Source of the DNA: Mycobacterium sp. PS03-16
GTDB lineage: Bacteria; Actinomycetota; Actinomycetes; Mycobacteriales; Mycobacteriaceae
Assembly (NCBI RefSeq): GCF_004570325.1
Contig: NZ_SPQO01000023.1
Location: 1-64,000, forward strand
Direction of reading: 5' to 3'
DNA: 64,000 bases
Part shown: positions 25,292-34,181 of the stretch, one piece after another
Layout of the letters: every line of letters begins with the position of its first letter
Position numbering within the stretch: position 1 is the first letter of the stretch
Position numbers and translations under genes: made by a program
The notes under the pieces: model-generated
What the model was told of the DNA's origin: nothing
Databases searched by the model: none
The model's input: only the letters and a program-made list of their open reading frames with translations

Positions 25292-26751
25292 CCACCACGA
25301 ACACCACGCTCGCGCAGCCGCGCAGCTACATCGCCGGCGAATGGATCGACTGCGAGACGCTCGACACCTGGAACGTCGACCCCAACACGGGCGAGCCAGT
25401 GCACCGGATGGTGACCACTGCCCCCGCCGACCTCGAGCGGGCGCTGAAGCTCGCGGAGCGGGTGTACGAGCGCACCGACTTCACCGCCGACGACTTCCGC
25501 CTCGAGCGCGCCGACGCGCTGGAGCGGGCCGCGGCGAAGGTGGAGGAGCGGCTCGAGGAGATCGCCCGCACCGACGCGCTCACCAGCGGCACGGCCATCA
25601 GCGCGACGCGCAAGGTCGCGGCGTTTCTGCCGTACCGCCTGCGCGGGGCCGCCGCCGAGGCGCGGAACATCGCTCGCGTCACGCCGCTCGCCGCCGACGG
25701 GCGCGACGTCCGGCTGCACCGGATCCCGTGGGGGCCTACCGCGATCCTCACGCCGTGGAACGGGCCCAGCTTCATTCCCGCGGCGAAGACGGCCAGCGCG
25801 ATCGCCGCCGGCTGCCCGGTGATCCTCAAGCCCTCCGAGCACGCCCCCGCGAGCGCGCAGGTCATCGTCGAGTGCTTCGCCGACGCCGGCCTGCCCGAGG
25901 GGGCCCTGCAGCTCGTGCACGGCACGGGCGACATCGGCGCGGCGCTCACCGGGGACCGGCGCGTCCAGGTCGTGTCGTTCACGGGCGGCCCCGGCGCCGG
26001 GCGGGCCATCGCCCGCGCCGCCGCGGAGGACTTCAAGGTCCTCCAACTGGAGCTGGGCGGCAACAACCCGGCGCTCGTCCTCGACGACGCCGACGTCGAC
26101 GTCGCCGCCGACGGAATCCTCACGGGCATGACGAACCTCAACGGTCAGTGGTGCGAGGGGCCGGGCAAGGTGCTGGCACCGCACCGGCTGGTGCAGCCCC
26201 TGCGGGAGGCGCTGGCCGCGCGGATCGCGAAGCTCCGGATCGGGCACTCGCTCGACGAGGGCACCGACATCGGCCCCATCTCCAACGAGCCGCACTACCG
26301 GACGCTCCTGCAGCGGATCGACGGCCTGCGCGCGCTGGGCGCGAACATCGACCAGCCTGGCGAGCTGCCCGAGCTCGCCGGGTACTTCCTGTCCCCGACG
26401 ATCGCCACCGGTTCCGACCCCGACCGCACCACCGCCGAGCTGTTCGGTCCCGTGATCTCGCTCCACGGGGTGGATTCGGACGAAGAAGCGCTGCGTGCCG
26501 CGAACGCCCACCCGTCGGGCCTGGACGCCTACGTCTTCAGCACCGATACCGATCGTGCGATCGCCGTCGGTGCCCGCGTCAAGTCCGGCGAGGTACGGGT
26601 GAACGGAGCGAAGGTGGCCGACCTCGGGGATGACTCCGCGCAGAGCTTCTGGGGGACGTCCGGCATCGGCGGACACGGACCCGCTGAGTCGGTCCGGGTG
26701 TTCTGTGGCCACCGGGTGGTCGGCGTCGACTCGCCCGATCTGCCGATGTGA
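25288..26751 (+). CDS. Aldehyde dehydrogenase (PuuC-like role)
   Basis: 487 residues. Catalytic Cys289 (GQWCEGPGK), general base Glu in LELGGNNPALV and NAD-contact Asn in LTPWNGPSF. The conserved ELFGPV near the C-terminus is present. It would oxidise the aldehyde from amine oxidation or from the adjacent alcohol dehydrogenase to an acid. Start GTG at 25288 overlaps the stop before it (GTGA). It is the last gene of the rightward run, 17 bases from the convergent PucR gene. Confidence 0.9.
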   Translation: MTTTNTTLAQPRSYIAGEWIDCETLDTWNVDPNTGEPVHRMVTTAPADLERALKLAERVYERTDFTADDFRLERADALERAAAKVEERLEEIARTDALTSGTAISATRKVAAFLPYRLRGAAAEARNIARVTPLAADGRDVRLHRIPWGPTAILTPWNGPSFIPAAKTASAIAAGCPVILKPSEHAPASAQVIVECFADAGLPEGALQLVHGTGDIGAALTGDRRVQVVSFTGGPGAGRAIARAAAEDFKVLQLELGGNNPALVLDDADVDVAADGILTGMTNLNGQWCEGPGKVLAPHRLVQPLREALAARIAKLRIGHSLDEGTDIGPISNEPHYRTLLQRIDGLRALGANIDQPGELPELAGYFLSPTIATGSDPDRTTAELFGPVISLHGVDSDEEALRAANAHPSGLDAYVFSTDTDRAIAVGARVKSGEVRVNGAKVADLGDDSAQSFWGTSGIGGHGPAESVRVFCGHRVVGVDSPDLPM

Positions 26752-26768
26752 TTCCGCGGTGGCAGCCC

Positions 26769-27989
26769 TCAGTCGCGCAGTTGCACGAGCATGAGGGCGG
26801 CCACCACGCTCGCCGCGTTGTCGGCGAGCGGCATGGGCAGGAGCTGATCGACTCGGGCCAGCCGTCGTTCGACGGTGTTGCGGTGCGTGTACAGCTTCTC
26901 CGCCGCCGCCGACGCGTTGAACCGCTCCCGGACGTACGTCAGCGCGGTGTCCCGGAGCGTGGCGTCCGCGGCGGCGAGATCTCCGAGAGTGTCGCTGACG
27001 AACTGATCCGCCTGACCCATGTCCGCCGTCAGAACCGCTATCAGGGCGACGTCCTCGTACCGGACGACCCGATGCGCGGACCCCACCCGTGCCAGGACTC
27101 GCTGCGCGGCAACGGCGTCGAGGTGGCTCCGGCGGAAGCCCTCCAGCTCCCTTCCGGGGCGCCCGAAGGCCACGTGGATCCCGGCGTGACCGGCGAGCCC
27201 CGCCACCGCCGCCGCGACCGACGGCGCCACCTCGGTCGGGATCCACACCCACAGCGCGGTCGCGCTCGCGTTGAGCGTGAGTCGTCGGGTCGCACCGCAC
27301 GCGCGCATCATCGCCTCCGCCGCGGCGTCAAGACTCGCCGCCTCGTCGGCAGAATCGCGCCAGACGATCGCGGCGAGATGACTTCCGGTGAGGGCGTAGC
27401 CCAGCCGGGCCTCCGCTCGGTCGCCGCTGATCGGCGCGCCCTCGAGCAGGAGCTGGACCGTCGCGTGCCGCTCCGCACTGGCACCGCGGGCCAGCTCGGC
27501 GCGCTCCTGTTCGACGTACTCGTCGAGCGCAGCGATGGAATCGTCGATGAAGGTCGACATCGACCGCTCGGAGATCTTCATCAACTCCCGCAGCTCGTCG
27601 AGGTCGCTCGTCGCCGCGAAGCACTCGTCGACCCACGCCGACCACGCACCGTGTTGGGCGCCGCGCCACGAGCCGAGGTCGTGCATGTCCAGGCCGCGCC
27701 GGACCACGTCGCGGGCGAACTGCAGGATGTCCGGGTCGGTGCTGGGCGGCACTCGCGCGCCCGGGTCCTGCAGGTTGCCCGACAGCCAGTGCACCATGTT
27801 GGTCTTGTTCATCCGACGGTCCGCGGCCACGAGCTGCGGGTCGTCGAGGACGGTGCGGTAGTCGGCCGCCTCGTGCGCCGCAGCGGTCAGCTCGGCCACG
27901 GCGGCGTCCGAGGACGCGAGCAGCCGCTCGGCGACCTCACGGATCAGCGCCGCGATGCGCCGCTCGGGGCGCGGCCAAGACGGGTCCAT
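26769..27989 (-). CDS. PucR/CdaR-type transcriptional regulator
   Basis: 406 residues. The C-terminal PucR helix-turn-helix is visible as LRDTALTYVRERFNASAAAEKLYTHRNTVERRLARV. The middle has the CdaR GGDEF-like domain (LTLNASATALWVWIPTE). PucR-type proteins usually activate amine, purine or sugar-acid catabolism on binding the substrate. It converges on the aldehyde dehydrogenase and is a likely second regulator of the island. Confidence 0.85.
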   Translation of the reverse strand: MDPSWPRPERRIAALIREVAERLLASSDAAVAELTAAAHEAADYRTVLDDPQLVAADRRMNKTNMVHWLSGNLQDPGARVPPSTDPDILQFARDVVRRGLDMHDLGSWRGAQHGAWSAWVDECFAATSDLDELRELMKISERSMSTFIDDSIAALDEYVEQERAELARGASAERHATVQLLLEGAPISGDRAEARLGYALTGSHLAAIVWRDSADEAASLDAAAEAMMRACGATRRLTLNASATALWVWIPTEVAPSVAAAVAGLAGHAGIHVAFGRPGRELEGFRRSHLDAVAAQRVLARVGSAHRVVRYEDVALIAVLTADMGQADQFVSDTLGDLAAADATLRDTALTYVRERFNASAAAEKLYTHRNTVERRLARVDQLLPMPLADNAASVVAALMLVQLRD

Positions 27990-28201
27990 CGTCGCACTGT
28001 ATCGCCGACGGCCGCGGTCGCCGGCGAGATCCGGGGCGCGACATCGTGATCCGCGCAGCGTGATGCAACGCGGGCATGTTGCTCTCCGCCCGCCGCCTTC
28101 ACGGAGCGAACGATCATCCCGACGCGCTCCAGGGCCGCGGTGCTATAGGCGCTCTTGGGCCCAGAACTCTGTCTGCTCCACGCCAAGACGCTGGTGCGAG
28201 A

Positions 28202-28757
28202 CTAAAGCTTTTCGATTGCGGTGACAGCCGTGGTGGTGCCGTCCTCATTGTTGATGCGTTCGCCGAGTGCATGGGCGGTCAAGGCGCGCTGCGGTAGAAC
28301 TGTTGATGCGGCGCCGAGGGGTGGAGGCGTTTGGCCCAGAACGGTTGATCGGTGGCCGGTCCTGGGAGTGGGATGCTGGGTCGTCCGGCGCGCAGGGCGG
28401 CGGCGGTGGTGCCGGCTCCGCAGTGGTGGGCGATCGCGGCCATGTGGGGGGACAGCCAGTCGTGCGGTGCGCCACCGATGGTGAGGATGTCCTGCCGGTG
28501 ACATTGAGGTCTGCCCAGCCGGATTGGACGATGCCGCGTACTCCCGCCTGGTGCAGCCCGGTGGCGATGATGTCGCACAGTCGCTGGGCGCGTGCTCGGG
28601 TGAGGACGGTGTTGCCCAGCCCGGACCTATTCGGGCGCATCGTGGGCAGGACCCGATGAGCACCGTCGCAATCGCCGCGGTCGGCAGCCGCGGGGGCCAC
28701 ATCGAATGTTGGGTCGCGCAGCACTGGTTGGACGACGCCGTTGACCGTGCCGCGCAA
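28202..28757 (-). pseudogene. Family 1 glycosyltransferase (UGT type), frameshifted remnant
   Basis: Parts in different frames reconstruct a UGT C-terminal half: NTVLTRARAQRLCDII, then GGAPHDWLSPHMAAIAHHCGAGTTAAALRAGRPS (the PSPG-like nucleotide-sugar motif), then LPQRALTAHALGERINN. The pieces are separated by at least two frameshifts, and the N-terminal domain is missing. It follows a decayed TetR gene in the same direction, an arrangement common for mycobacterial UGT/TetR pairs. Confidence 0.75.
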
Positions 28758-28807
28758 GGCGATGGCCGTCGCGGGGACGTAGGTGGTGCCGAGGGAAGCC
28801 AGTGCTT

Positions 28808-29145
28808 TCAGTGCGACGCGGTGGGTGGCGAATAGGTGATGCTGGAACGGATGTAGGCGTTCAGCTTGGCTGAGGCGGTGCTTTCGGCTGCCACCGCGGG
28901 GGCGACCGAGTCCAGCATGGTGCGGTACATGTGCTCGACGATGGCTTCGACAAGTTTGGCCTTGGTGCCGAAGTGATAGAGCACTGCGCTCATCGCGATA
29001 CCGACGCAGTCGGCGATCTTGCGGATTGATGCCTGGGCGAACGAACCCGACCTCGCCGATGACCTCGATGGCTGCAGCGACGATCTGGCTTCGTCGGGCG
29101 GAACGAATGAAGGACTGCGCGTGCTCTGGGGTGGCCGGCGGCTGG
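28808..29145 (-). pseudogene. TetR-family regulator inactivated by a 4-bp duplication
   Basis: ATPEHAQSFIRSARRSQIVAAAIEVIGEVGF continues in another frame as FAQASIRKIADCVGIAMSAVLYHFGTKAKLVEAI. The break is a tandem CGAA duplication at 29038-29045 on the plus strand. The C-terminal ligand domain is also cut short after SSITYSPPTASH. It probably once controlled the neighbouring glycosyltransferase. Confidence 0.75.
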
Positions 29146-29442
29146 CAAATGCCACGCTGAGGGACCGCGTTGGTCTGGGAAACGTTTGTGGACCCAAGCC
29201 TGCGACCGCAGGAGCATTACGCCGACCGGCACGTTGACGGCGACACGACCGCCCGACTGTTACCCGTAGGCGCGAACCTGTGTTGCGCGACGGGCGTCCA
29301 AGCGGCTGACGGCATGAGCGACGTAGCAACAGTGACGAAGGTCTGTCGGGGACTTTGTCAAGGTGACGAAAGGGAGTGGACAAGTTTGCCGACCATACGG
29401 CTCGGGAAACATACGCGCTCTACCGTTATTCAGTTCCCTTCG

Positions 29443-29495
29443 AAAGTGGACATGAAAATGAGAATCTCAGGTGTGGACATCGAGTGAGAACGCTG
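29443..29495 (+). repeat. Insertion-end-like repeats within the right border
   Basis: GTGGACATGAAAATGAGAATC at about 29446 and a shorter GTGGACATCGAGTGAGAAC at about 29473 are degenerate versions of the motif in the 7206 and 29594 repeats. Multiple short repeats of this kind are typical of transposase-binding ends, but no transposase is left here. Confidence 0.4.
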
Positions 29496-29593
29496 CCATC
29501 AGCGCACTTCATAGAGGTACGTGCGGACACGAAACTCGGGAAGCCACATGTGTGCCCTGTCGCTTCTCAAGCTTGATCTCGAACTCTCAACTT

Positions 29594-29636
29594 AAATGTC
29601 CACCCGAGGTCCAATGGGACATGAAAGTGAGAATTC
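29594..29636 (+). repeat. Island-border repeat, right copy
   Basis: A 43-base stretch matching the left copy at 7206-7247 in the same orientation, with about 85 percent identity; the best-conserved parts are AAATGTCCAC at the start and GACATGAAAGTG. The two copies bracket 22.4 kb that carries the amine-catabolic genes. Confidence 0.6.
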
Positions 29637-29639
29637 GTG

Positions 29640-30569
29640 CCGCGATGCCCAGCGGACCAGCTGGCGGGTGACGAATCCTCAAGGCCCGCGTCTTGAGACA
29701 GGAAGTGAGACACGCGACCTGATGTGATGTGCCCACAACGCGGGCCGCGCGGGGCCGTCCCCTTCCTCTGCAAAGGCGACAGCGGATGTTCACGGATGGC
29801 GTACTTCCGGTGATCGGGGTAGAGATTTGTGAAGTCGTGCTGCGTGACACCGTTGAATCGGTTCTGGGCTGGGTGTATTGACTCAACGAATACGGGGAGG
29901 GAAAGAACGCGTTGTCCTCCGCCTCATCCCGGCGAAGTTCCTTGCTCAGGTCATCAGTGGGTGTGCTCATCGGTCATTCCCTTCTCTTCGGCCGCCGTGT
30001 TGTCGGGTGCCATTCGAGCTGACGTGCTGCTGAACGGGCTGAAGTCGGATTGACGTCGACGTCGGGAGGTTTGCCCAAGGCCCTGGCATGGTCTCTGGCG
30101 CGCTCATCGCTTCGAAGCCGGTACCGCGGCGCTGGGTGGAATGCGGAGATCCCGCCGAGTGTCGCGCTCGTTCTGCGGTTGTCGCCACGTCGATAACAGC
30201 ATTCGGAAGCCCCGCAGCTTCGTCGAGTGAGGGAACGTCGGGCGATCAGCTCGAACCCCACGGTGAGCGCCGGAGCCAGGAACAGGCCACGGTGCGGCGG
30301 CCTTTCTCGAACCGTTCTTCTGCCGGTGAGAGCCGCTGTTCGCCTGAGGCTGCGCTAGGTGGCGCTGTCGAGCAGCGCCTTGTCGACGTCCGTCGAGGCG
30401 CTCCTGGGTGTGGTAGTCATGTCGCCTCCGTAGCGCGGTGTTCGACGAAAGCGACTGATGTAAACCGCATCCTCGTCATGTTCACACTGCAGAACACAGC
30501 GACTGGATCATCCAAGACGGACATCCGATGCGGGGTATAGGACTCACCTATCCCTGCGGTTGATGGCGG
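29640..30569. other. Decayed intergenic stretch with gene remnants
   Basis: No intact gene is visible. A DJ-1-family fragment lies at 29860-29970. On the minus strand near 30423, an ATG with GGAGGCGAC upstream opens a 21-codon frame (MTTTPRSASTDVDKALLDSAT). Downstream frames contain RTVGLFLAPALTVGFELI-like hydrophobic text in pieces, possibly the start of an SLC13-type transporter, but this is weak. Otherwise the stretch looks non-coding. Confidence 0.4.
29860..29970 (-). pseudogene. DJ-1/PfpI (class-I amidotransferase-like) protein, N-terminal fragment
   Basis: A frame opened by ATG at 29970 after AGAAGGGA reads MSTPTDDLSKELRRDEAEDN and then AFFPSPYSLSQYTQP. This matches, from memory, the N-terminus of DJ-1/HchA-like proteins (NAYFPSKYSLSQYT). 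The match stops after about 36 residues and the conserved catalytic domain is absent. Confidence 0.45.
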
Positions 30570-31469
30570 CTACCCGTCGCCTCCCGATTGAGCGCGGTAT
30601 TTCTTGGCCTGGCTCATCAGGGCGGTGGCCGGGGCGGTGAGGTGATCCCGTCGGCTGACCGCGGCGACGTGCAGGTACGACTCGGGCACGATGCGCTGCA
30701 CGGTGGCTCCAGCGCGACGGGCAGACTCCGTCCATGACGAAGGCATCACCGCACGCCCGAGCCCCTTGAGCACCATCGGCAGGATGGAAGTCCGGTGGGC
30801 GACCTCGGCGACGACGGTGATCCGGGTACCCTCGGCGATCACGTCGTCAACCAGGGCGCGCATCAGCGATCCGCGTTGAGACACGATCAGTCGGTAGCCG
30901 TCGAGATCCTCGCGGCGAACCGTCGCACCGTCCAGGGTGGGCTCGTCCGGACCCGAAATCAGGACCAGCGGTTGGCTTTCGAGCGCGACCACCGTCAGGT
31001 CGGCGGCGCGGATGGGCTCGGGCGAACCCAGGATCCCGATCTCACAGGCGCCGCTGCGCACCGCGCTGAGGATTTCCTCCGGTGTGAATCCCGCTTCGGC
31101 GTTGATCGTCACGTCGGGGTGGCCCACGGCAAAGGCGGTCAAGATGGTCGTCAGCGGCTCCATGCCGGGTGACGGCATGGTGATCAGGTCCAGGCGTCCC
31201 CCGCGTAGCCCTTTGAGCTCTCGCATGGCTGCGGCGGCTTCGTCGACGTCACGCAGCACCACCCTCGCCGGCCCCACCAGGGTCTTGCCGGCTTCGCTGA
31301 GCACCACCCCCCGCCCGACCCGATGAAACAGGGGGCTGCCCAGGTCCCGCTCGAATGCAGCGATGGCCTGGGAGAGGGATGGCTGGGCGATCATCAGGTG
31401 CTCGGCAGCCTTGCTGAACCCGCCATGGTCCACCACCGCCAGGAAAAACTTGAGCTGGCGAACATCCAT
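30570..31469 (-). CDS. LysR-family regulator of the tartrate operon
   Basis: 299 residues. N-terminal winged helix: FFLAVVDHGGFSKAAEHL, then PSLSQAIAAFERDLGSPLFHR. The C-terminal periplasmic-binding-like effector domain follows. The ATG at 31469 has GGAGGCCC upstream; a TTG three bases earlier is less likely. It is divergent from the tartrate dehydrogenase operon with a LysR-box-like dyad between, so it should activate that operon on binding tartrate or a related acid. Confidence 0.9.
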   Translation of the reverse strand: MDVRQLKFFLAVVDHGGFSKAAEHLMIAQPSLSQAIAAFERDLGSPLFHRVGRGVVLSEAGKTLVGPARVVLRDVDEAAAAMRELKGLRGGRLDLITMPSPGMEPLTTILTAFAVGHPDVTINAEAGFTPEEILSAVRSGACEIGILGSPEPIRAADLTVVALESQPLVLISGPDEPTLDGATVRREDLDGYRLIVSQRGSLMRALVDDVIAEGTRITVVAEVAHRTSILPMVLKGLGRAVMPSSWTESARRAGATVQRIVPESYLHVAAVSRRDHLTAPATALMSQAKKYRAQSGGDG

Positions 31470-31491
31470 CAAGGGCCTCCTCGCAGCAGGG

Positions 31492-31506
31492 ATAGGTAGA
31501 GCCTAT
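31492..31506. promoter_or_regulatory. LysR-type box between divergent LysR and tartrate operon
   Basis: ATAGG-tagag-CCTAT is a 15-bp dyad containing the LysR pattern T-N11-A, 23 bases upstream of the LysR start and about 100 bases upstream of the dehydrogenase start. This is the usual position for an autoregulating LysR site. Confidence 0.55.
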
Positions 31507-31603
31507 GCCCCGTATCGCGTCTTCGTCTTGGACGTTGTGCGCAGCTGTGGCCCCTAATGGATCGCAGACAGATTGTGACGCACTACACCCCAACTGGAGA
31601 ATC

Positions 31604-32698
31604 ATGACCGACAACACTTTCAAGATCGCCGCCATCCCCGCCGACGGTGTCGGCAAGGAAGTGGTAGCCGCCGGCCGCCGCGTCCTCGACACCCTCGCCG
31701 AGCAGTCGAACGGCCGCTTCTCCTTCGAATGGACCGAATTCCTTTGGGGCTGTGAATACTACGAGCAGACCGGGAAGATGATGGCCGACGACGGCCTGGA
31801 CACCCTGACAGAGTTCGACGCCATCTACTTCGGGGCGGTGGGCTGGCGCAATGTCCCCGACCACATCAGCCTGTGGGGCCTGCGCCTGAACATCACGCAG
31901 AACTTCGACCAGTGGGCCAACATCCGGCCCGTCACGTTCCTGCCCGGTGTGGTGTCACCGCTGCGCAAGGCCGACGACACCGAACTCGACTGGATCGTCG
32001 TGCGGGAGAACAGCGAAGGGGAGTACGCCGGCCTGGGTGGACGCAACCTCAGCGGCCGCGGACCGGGTAACGAAGTGGCGCTGCAAACGGCGCTGTTCAC
32101 CGAAAAGGGTTGCGAGCGCATCATGCGATTCGCGTTCGACCTGGCGCGGACCCGCCGCGTCAAGAAGGTCTCCAGCGTCACCAAGTCCAACGCCCAGCAG
32201 TACGGCATGGTGCTGTGGGACGAAGTGTTCAACCGTGTCGCCCTGGATTACCCCGACGTCGCCACGGAATCGGTTCTCGTCGACGCGATGAGCGCGAAGT
32301 TCATCCTCCATCCCGAGGACCTTTCGGTGGTGGTCGCCTCCAATCTGAACGCCGACATCCTCTCAGACCTGGGCTCGGCCCTGGCGGGAAGTCTCGGTGT
32401 GGCCGCGAGCGCCAACCTCAACCCGGAGCGCCGATTCCCCAGCATGTTCGAACCCGTTCACGGCTCGGCCCCCGACATCGCCGGGAAGGGCGTGAGCAAT
32501 CCGATCGGTGCCATCGCCAGCGCGGCGTTGATGCTCGATCACTTCGGACTGCACGACGAGGCCCGACGCGTGGAGGCCGCGATCGGAGCGGCAACCGCAA
32601 GCGGTGTCCGTACCCGCGACATCGGTGGAACGGCCGGCACCGACGCCATGACCGACGCGATCATCGCCGCGCTCACCTCCGCCCTCACCCCGGCCTGA
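31604..32698 (+). CDS. ttuC: Tartrate dehydrogenase/decarboxylase (TtuC/DmlA type)
   Basis: 364 residues of the NAD-dependent beta-decarboxylating dehydrogenase family: start KIAAIPADGVGKEVV, substrate region ENSEGEYAGLGGR, catalytic KSNAQQYGMVLWDE, C-terminal FEPVHGSAPDIAGKGVSNP. The family includes tartrate dehydrogenase and D-malate dehydrogenase. TtuC can decarboxylate meso-tartrate to D-glycerate, and a glycerate kinase follows in the same operon, so tartrate use is favoured. D-malate is the main alternative. Confidence 0.87.
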   Translation: MTDNTFKIAAIPADGVGKEVVAAGRRVLDTLAEQSNGRFSFEWTEFLWGCEYYEQTGKMMADDGLDTLTEFDAIYFGAVGWRNVPDHISLWGLRLNITQNFDQWANIRPVTFLPGVVSPLRKADDTELDWIVVRENSEGEYAGLGGRNLSGRGPGNEVALQTALFTEKGCERIMRFAFDLARTRRVKKVSSVTKSNAQQYGMVLWDEVFNRVALDYPDVATESVLVDAMSAKFILHPEDLSVVVASNLNADILSDLGSALAGSLGVAASANLNPERRFPSMFEPVHGSAPDIAGKGVSNPIGAIASAALMLDHFGLHDEARRVEAAIGAATASGVRTRDIGGTAGTDAMTDAIIAALTSALTPA

Positions 32699-32727
32699 CT
32701 CCTGCCGCGCCGAAGAAGGGATAGTTG

Positions 32728-34164
32728 ATGATCGACATCGATGCGGACGCCGAGTCGCGTCCCGTGCAGAAAAAGCGGTGGTACCGGCAGCTGTACTTCT
32801 GGGTGATCGTGGCCATCGTCGTCGGCATCCTGGTGGGCTGGCTCTCGCCATCCACCGGCGAGGCGATGGAGCCCATCGGTACCACCTTCATCACCGCCAT
32901 GAAGATGCTGATCTGCCCGATCATCTTCCTGACGATCGTCGGGGGGATTGCCGGCGTCGCCGACCTGAAGAAGGTGGGCATGACCGGGATCAAGGCGCTC
33001 ACCTACTTCCAGGTGGGCACCATTATCGCCATGATCACCGGGTTGGTGGCGATCAACCTGTTCCGACTCGGAGACGGCGTGAATGCCGACCCCGACCAGA
33101 TCGAAGCCAGCGACTCAGCGCAGAAGCTCATCACCGCCGGCGAGGAGAAACAGTGGTGGGAGTTCATCACCCACCTGGTGCCCGACAGTGTGTTCGGCCC
33201 CTTCGTCGAGGGCGACATCCTGCAGGTGATCTTCCTGGCTCTCATCTTCGGTGTTGCGCTCAACGCTGTCGGCAAGCTCGGCGCGCCGGTGCTCGATGCC
33301 GTCAACCGGCTCACGGCCATTGTGTTCAAGGTGCTGAGCTACATCATGAAACTGGCGCCGCTGGGTGCCTTCGGCGCCATGGCCTACGCCATCGGCAAGT
33401 ACGGCATCTCCACGCTGACCAGCCTGGGCAGCCTGATCCTGTTGTTCTACGTGACCTCGGCGCTGTTCGTGGTGGTGGTCCTCGGCTCGGTGATGGCCTA
33501 CCTGCGACTCAACATCTTCTCGATGCTGAAGTACCTTCGCGAAGAACTGGTCCTCATCCTGGGTACCTCGACCGCTGAACCGGCACTACCGGCGCTGATG
33601 CGCAAGCTGGAGTACGCCGGTGTCAGCAAGCCCACGGTCGGATTGGTGGTGCCCACCGGATACAGCTTCAACCTCGACGGTGCGGCGATCTACCTGTCGC
33701 TGGCGGCGCTGTACATCGCGCAAGCTACCAACACCGACCTGACCATCGGTCAGCAGATCGGTCTCCTGGCGGTCATGCTGTTGACGTCGAAGGGCGCAGC
33801 CGGTGTTGCCGGCGGTGGCTTCATCGCGCTCACCGCCACGTTGAGCACGCTGGGCACCATCCCGGCCATCGGCATCATGCTGGTCTTCGGCATCGACAAG
33901 TTCATGTCGGAGTGCCGCGCACTGGTCAACTTCATCGGCAATGCGGTCGCCACTCTCTTCGTGGCGAAATGGAACGGCGAGGTCGACATCGACCGGGCGC
34001 GAAAAGTGTTCGCCGGTAGGGATGTAGCGCCGCTGTCGACGCCCGCTGACGACGAGCCGCAGCACTCTCACCCCGATGAGGATGCGGGCCACCCCGAAGT
34101 GATTCAACCCACCAGTGAGCACGCGAGCGCTCCCGTTCTGGTCCGCTCCGCGGTGCAACCCTGA
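32728..34164 (+). CDS. dctA: C4-dicarboxylate:cation symporter (DctA/GltP family)
   Basis: 478 residues. Family hallmarks are LGTSTAEPALPALMRKLE (hairpin 1), VVPTGYSFNLDGAAIYLSLAALYIAQA and ASKGAAGVAGG-like hairpin 2 (SKGAAGVAGGGFIALTATL). About eight membrane segments with the two re-entrant loops fit. It probably imports tartrate or malate with sodium or protons. The C-terminal 55 residues are hydrophilic and variable. ATG at 32728 after AGAAGGG. Confidence 0.9.
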   Translation: MIDIDADAESRPVQKKRWYRQLYFWVIVAIVVGILVGWLSPSTGEAMEPIGTTFITAMKMLICPIIFLTIVGGIAGVADLKKVGMTGIKALTYFQVGTIIAMITGLVAINLFRLGDGVNADPDQIEASDSAQKLITAGEEKQWWEFITHLVPDSVFGPFVEGDILQVIFLALIFGVALNAVGKLGAPVLDAVNRLTAIVFKVLSYIMKLAPLGAFGAMAYAIGKYGISTLTSLGSLILLFYVTSALFVVVVLGSVMAYLRLNIFSMLKYLREELVLILGTSTAEPALPALMRKLEYAGVSKPTVGLVVPTGYSFNLDGAAIYLSLAALYIAQATNTDLTIGQQIGLLAVMLLTSKGAAGVAGGGFIALTATLSTLGTIPAIGIMLVFGIDKFMSECRALVNFIGNAVATLFVAKWNGEVDIDRARKVFAGRDVAPLSTPADDEPQHSHPDEDAGHPEVIQPTSEHASAPVLVRSAVQP

Positions 34165-34181
34165 CCGGACAAGGAAACGCA

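Noticed and set aside
29443..29640. CRISPR array
   Set aside because: The repeats are few, degenerate and unevenly spaced, without spacers. They look like insertion-element ends.
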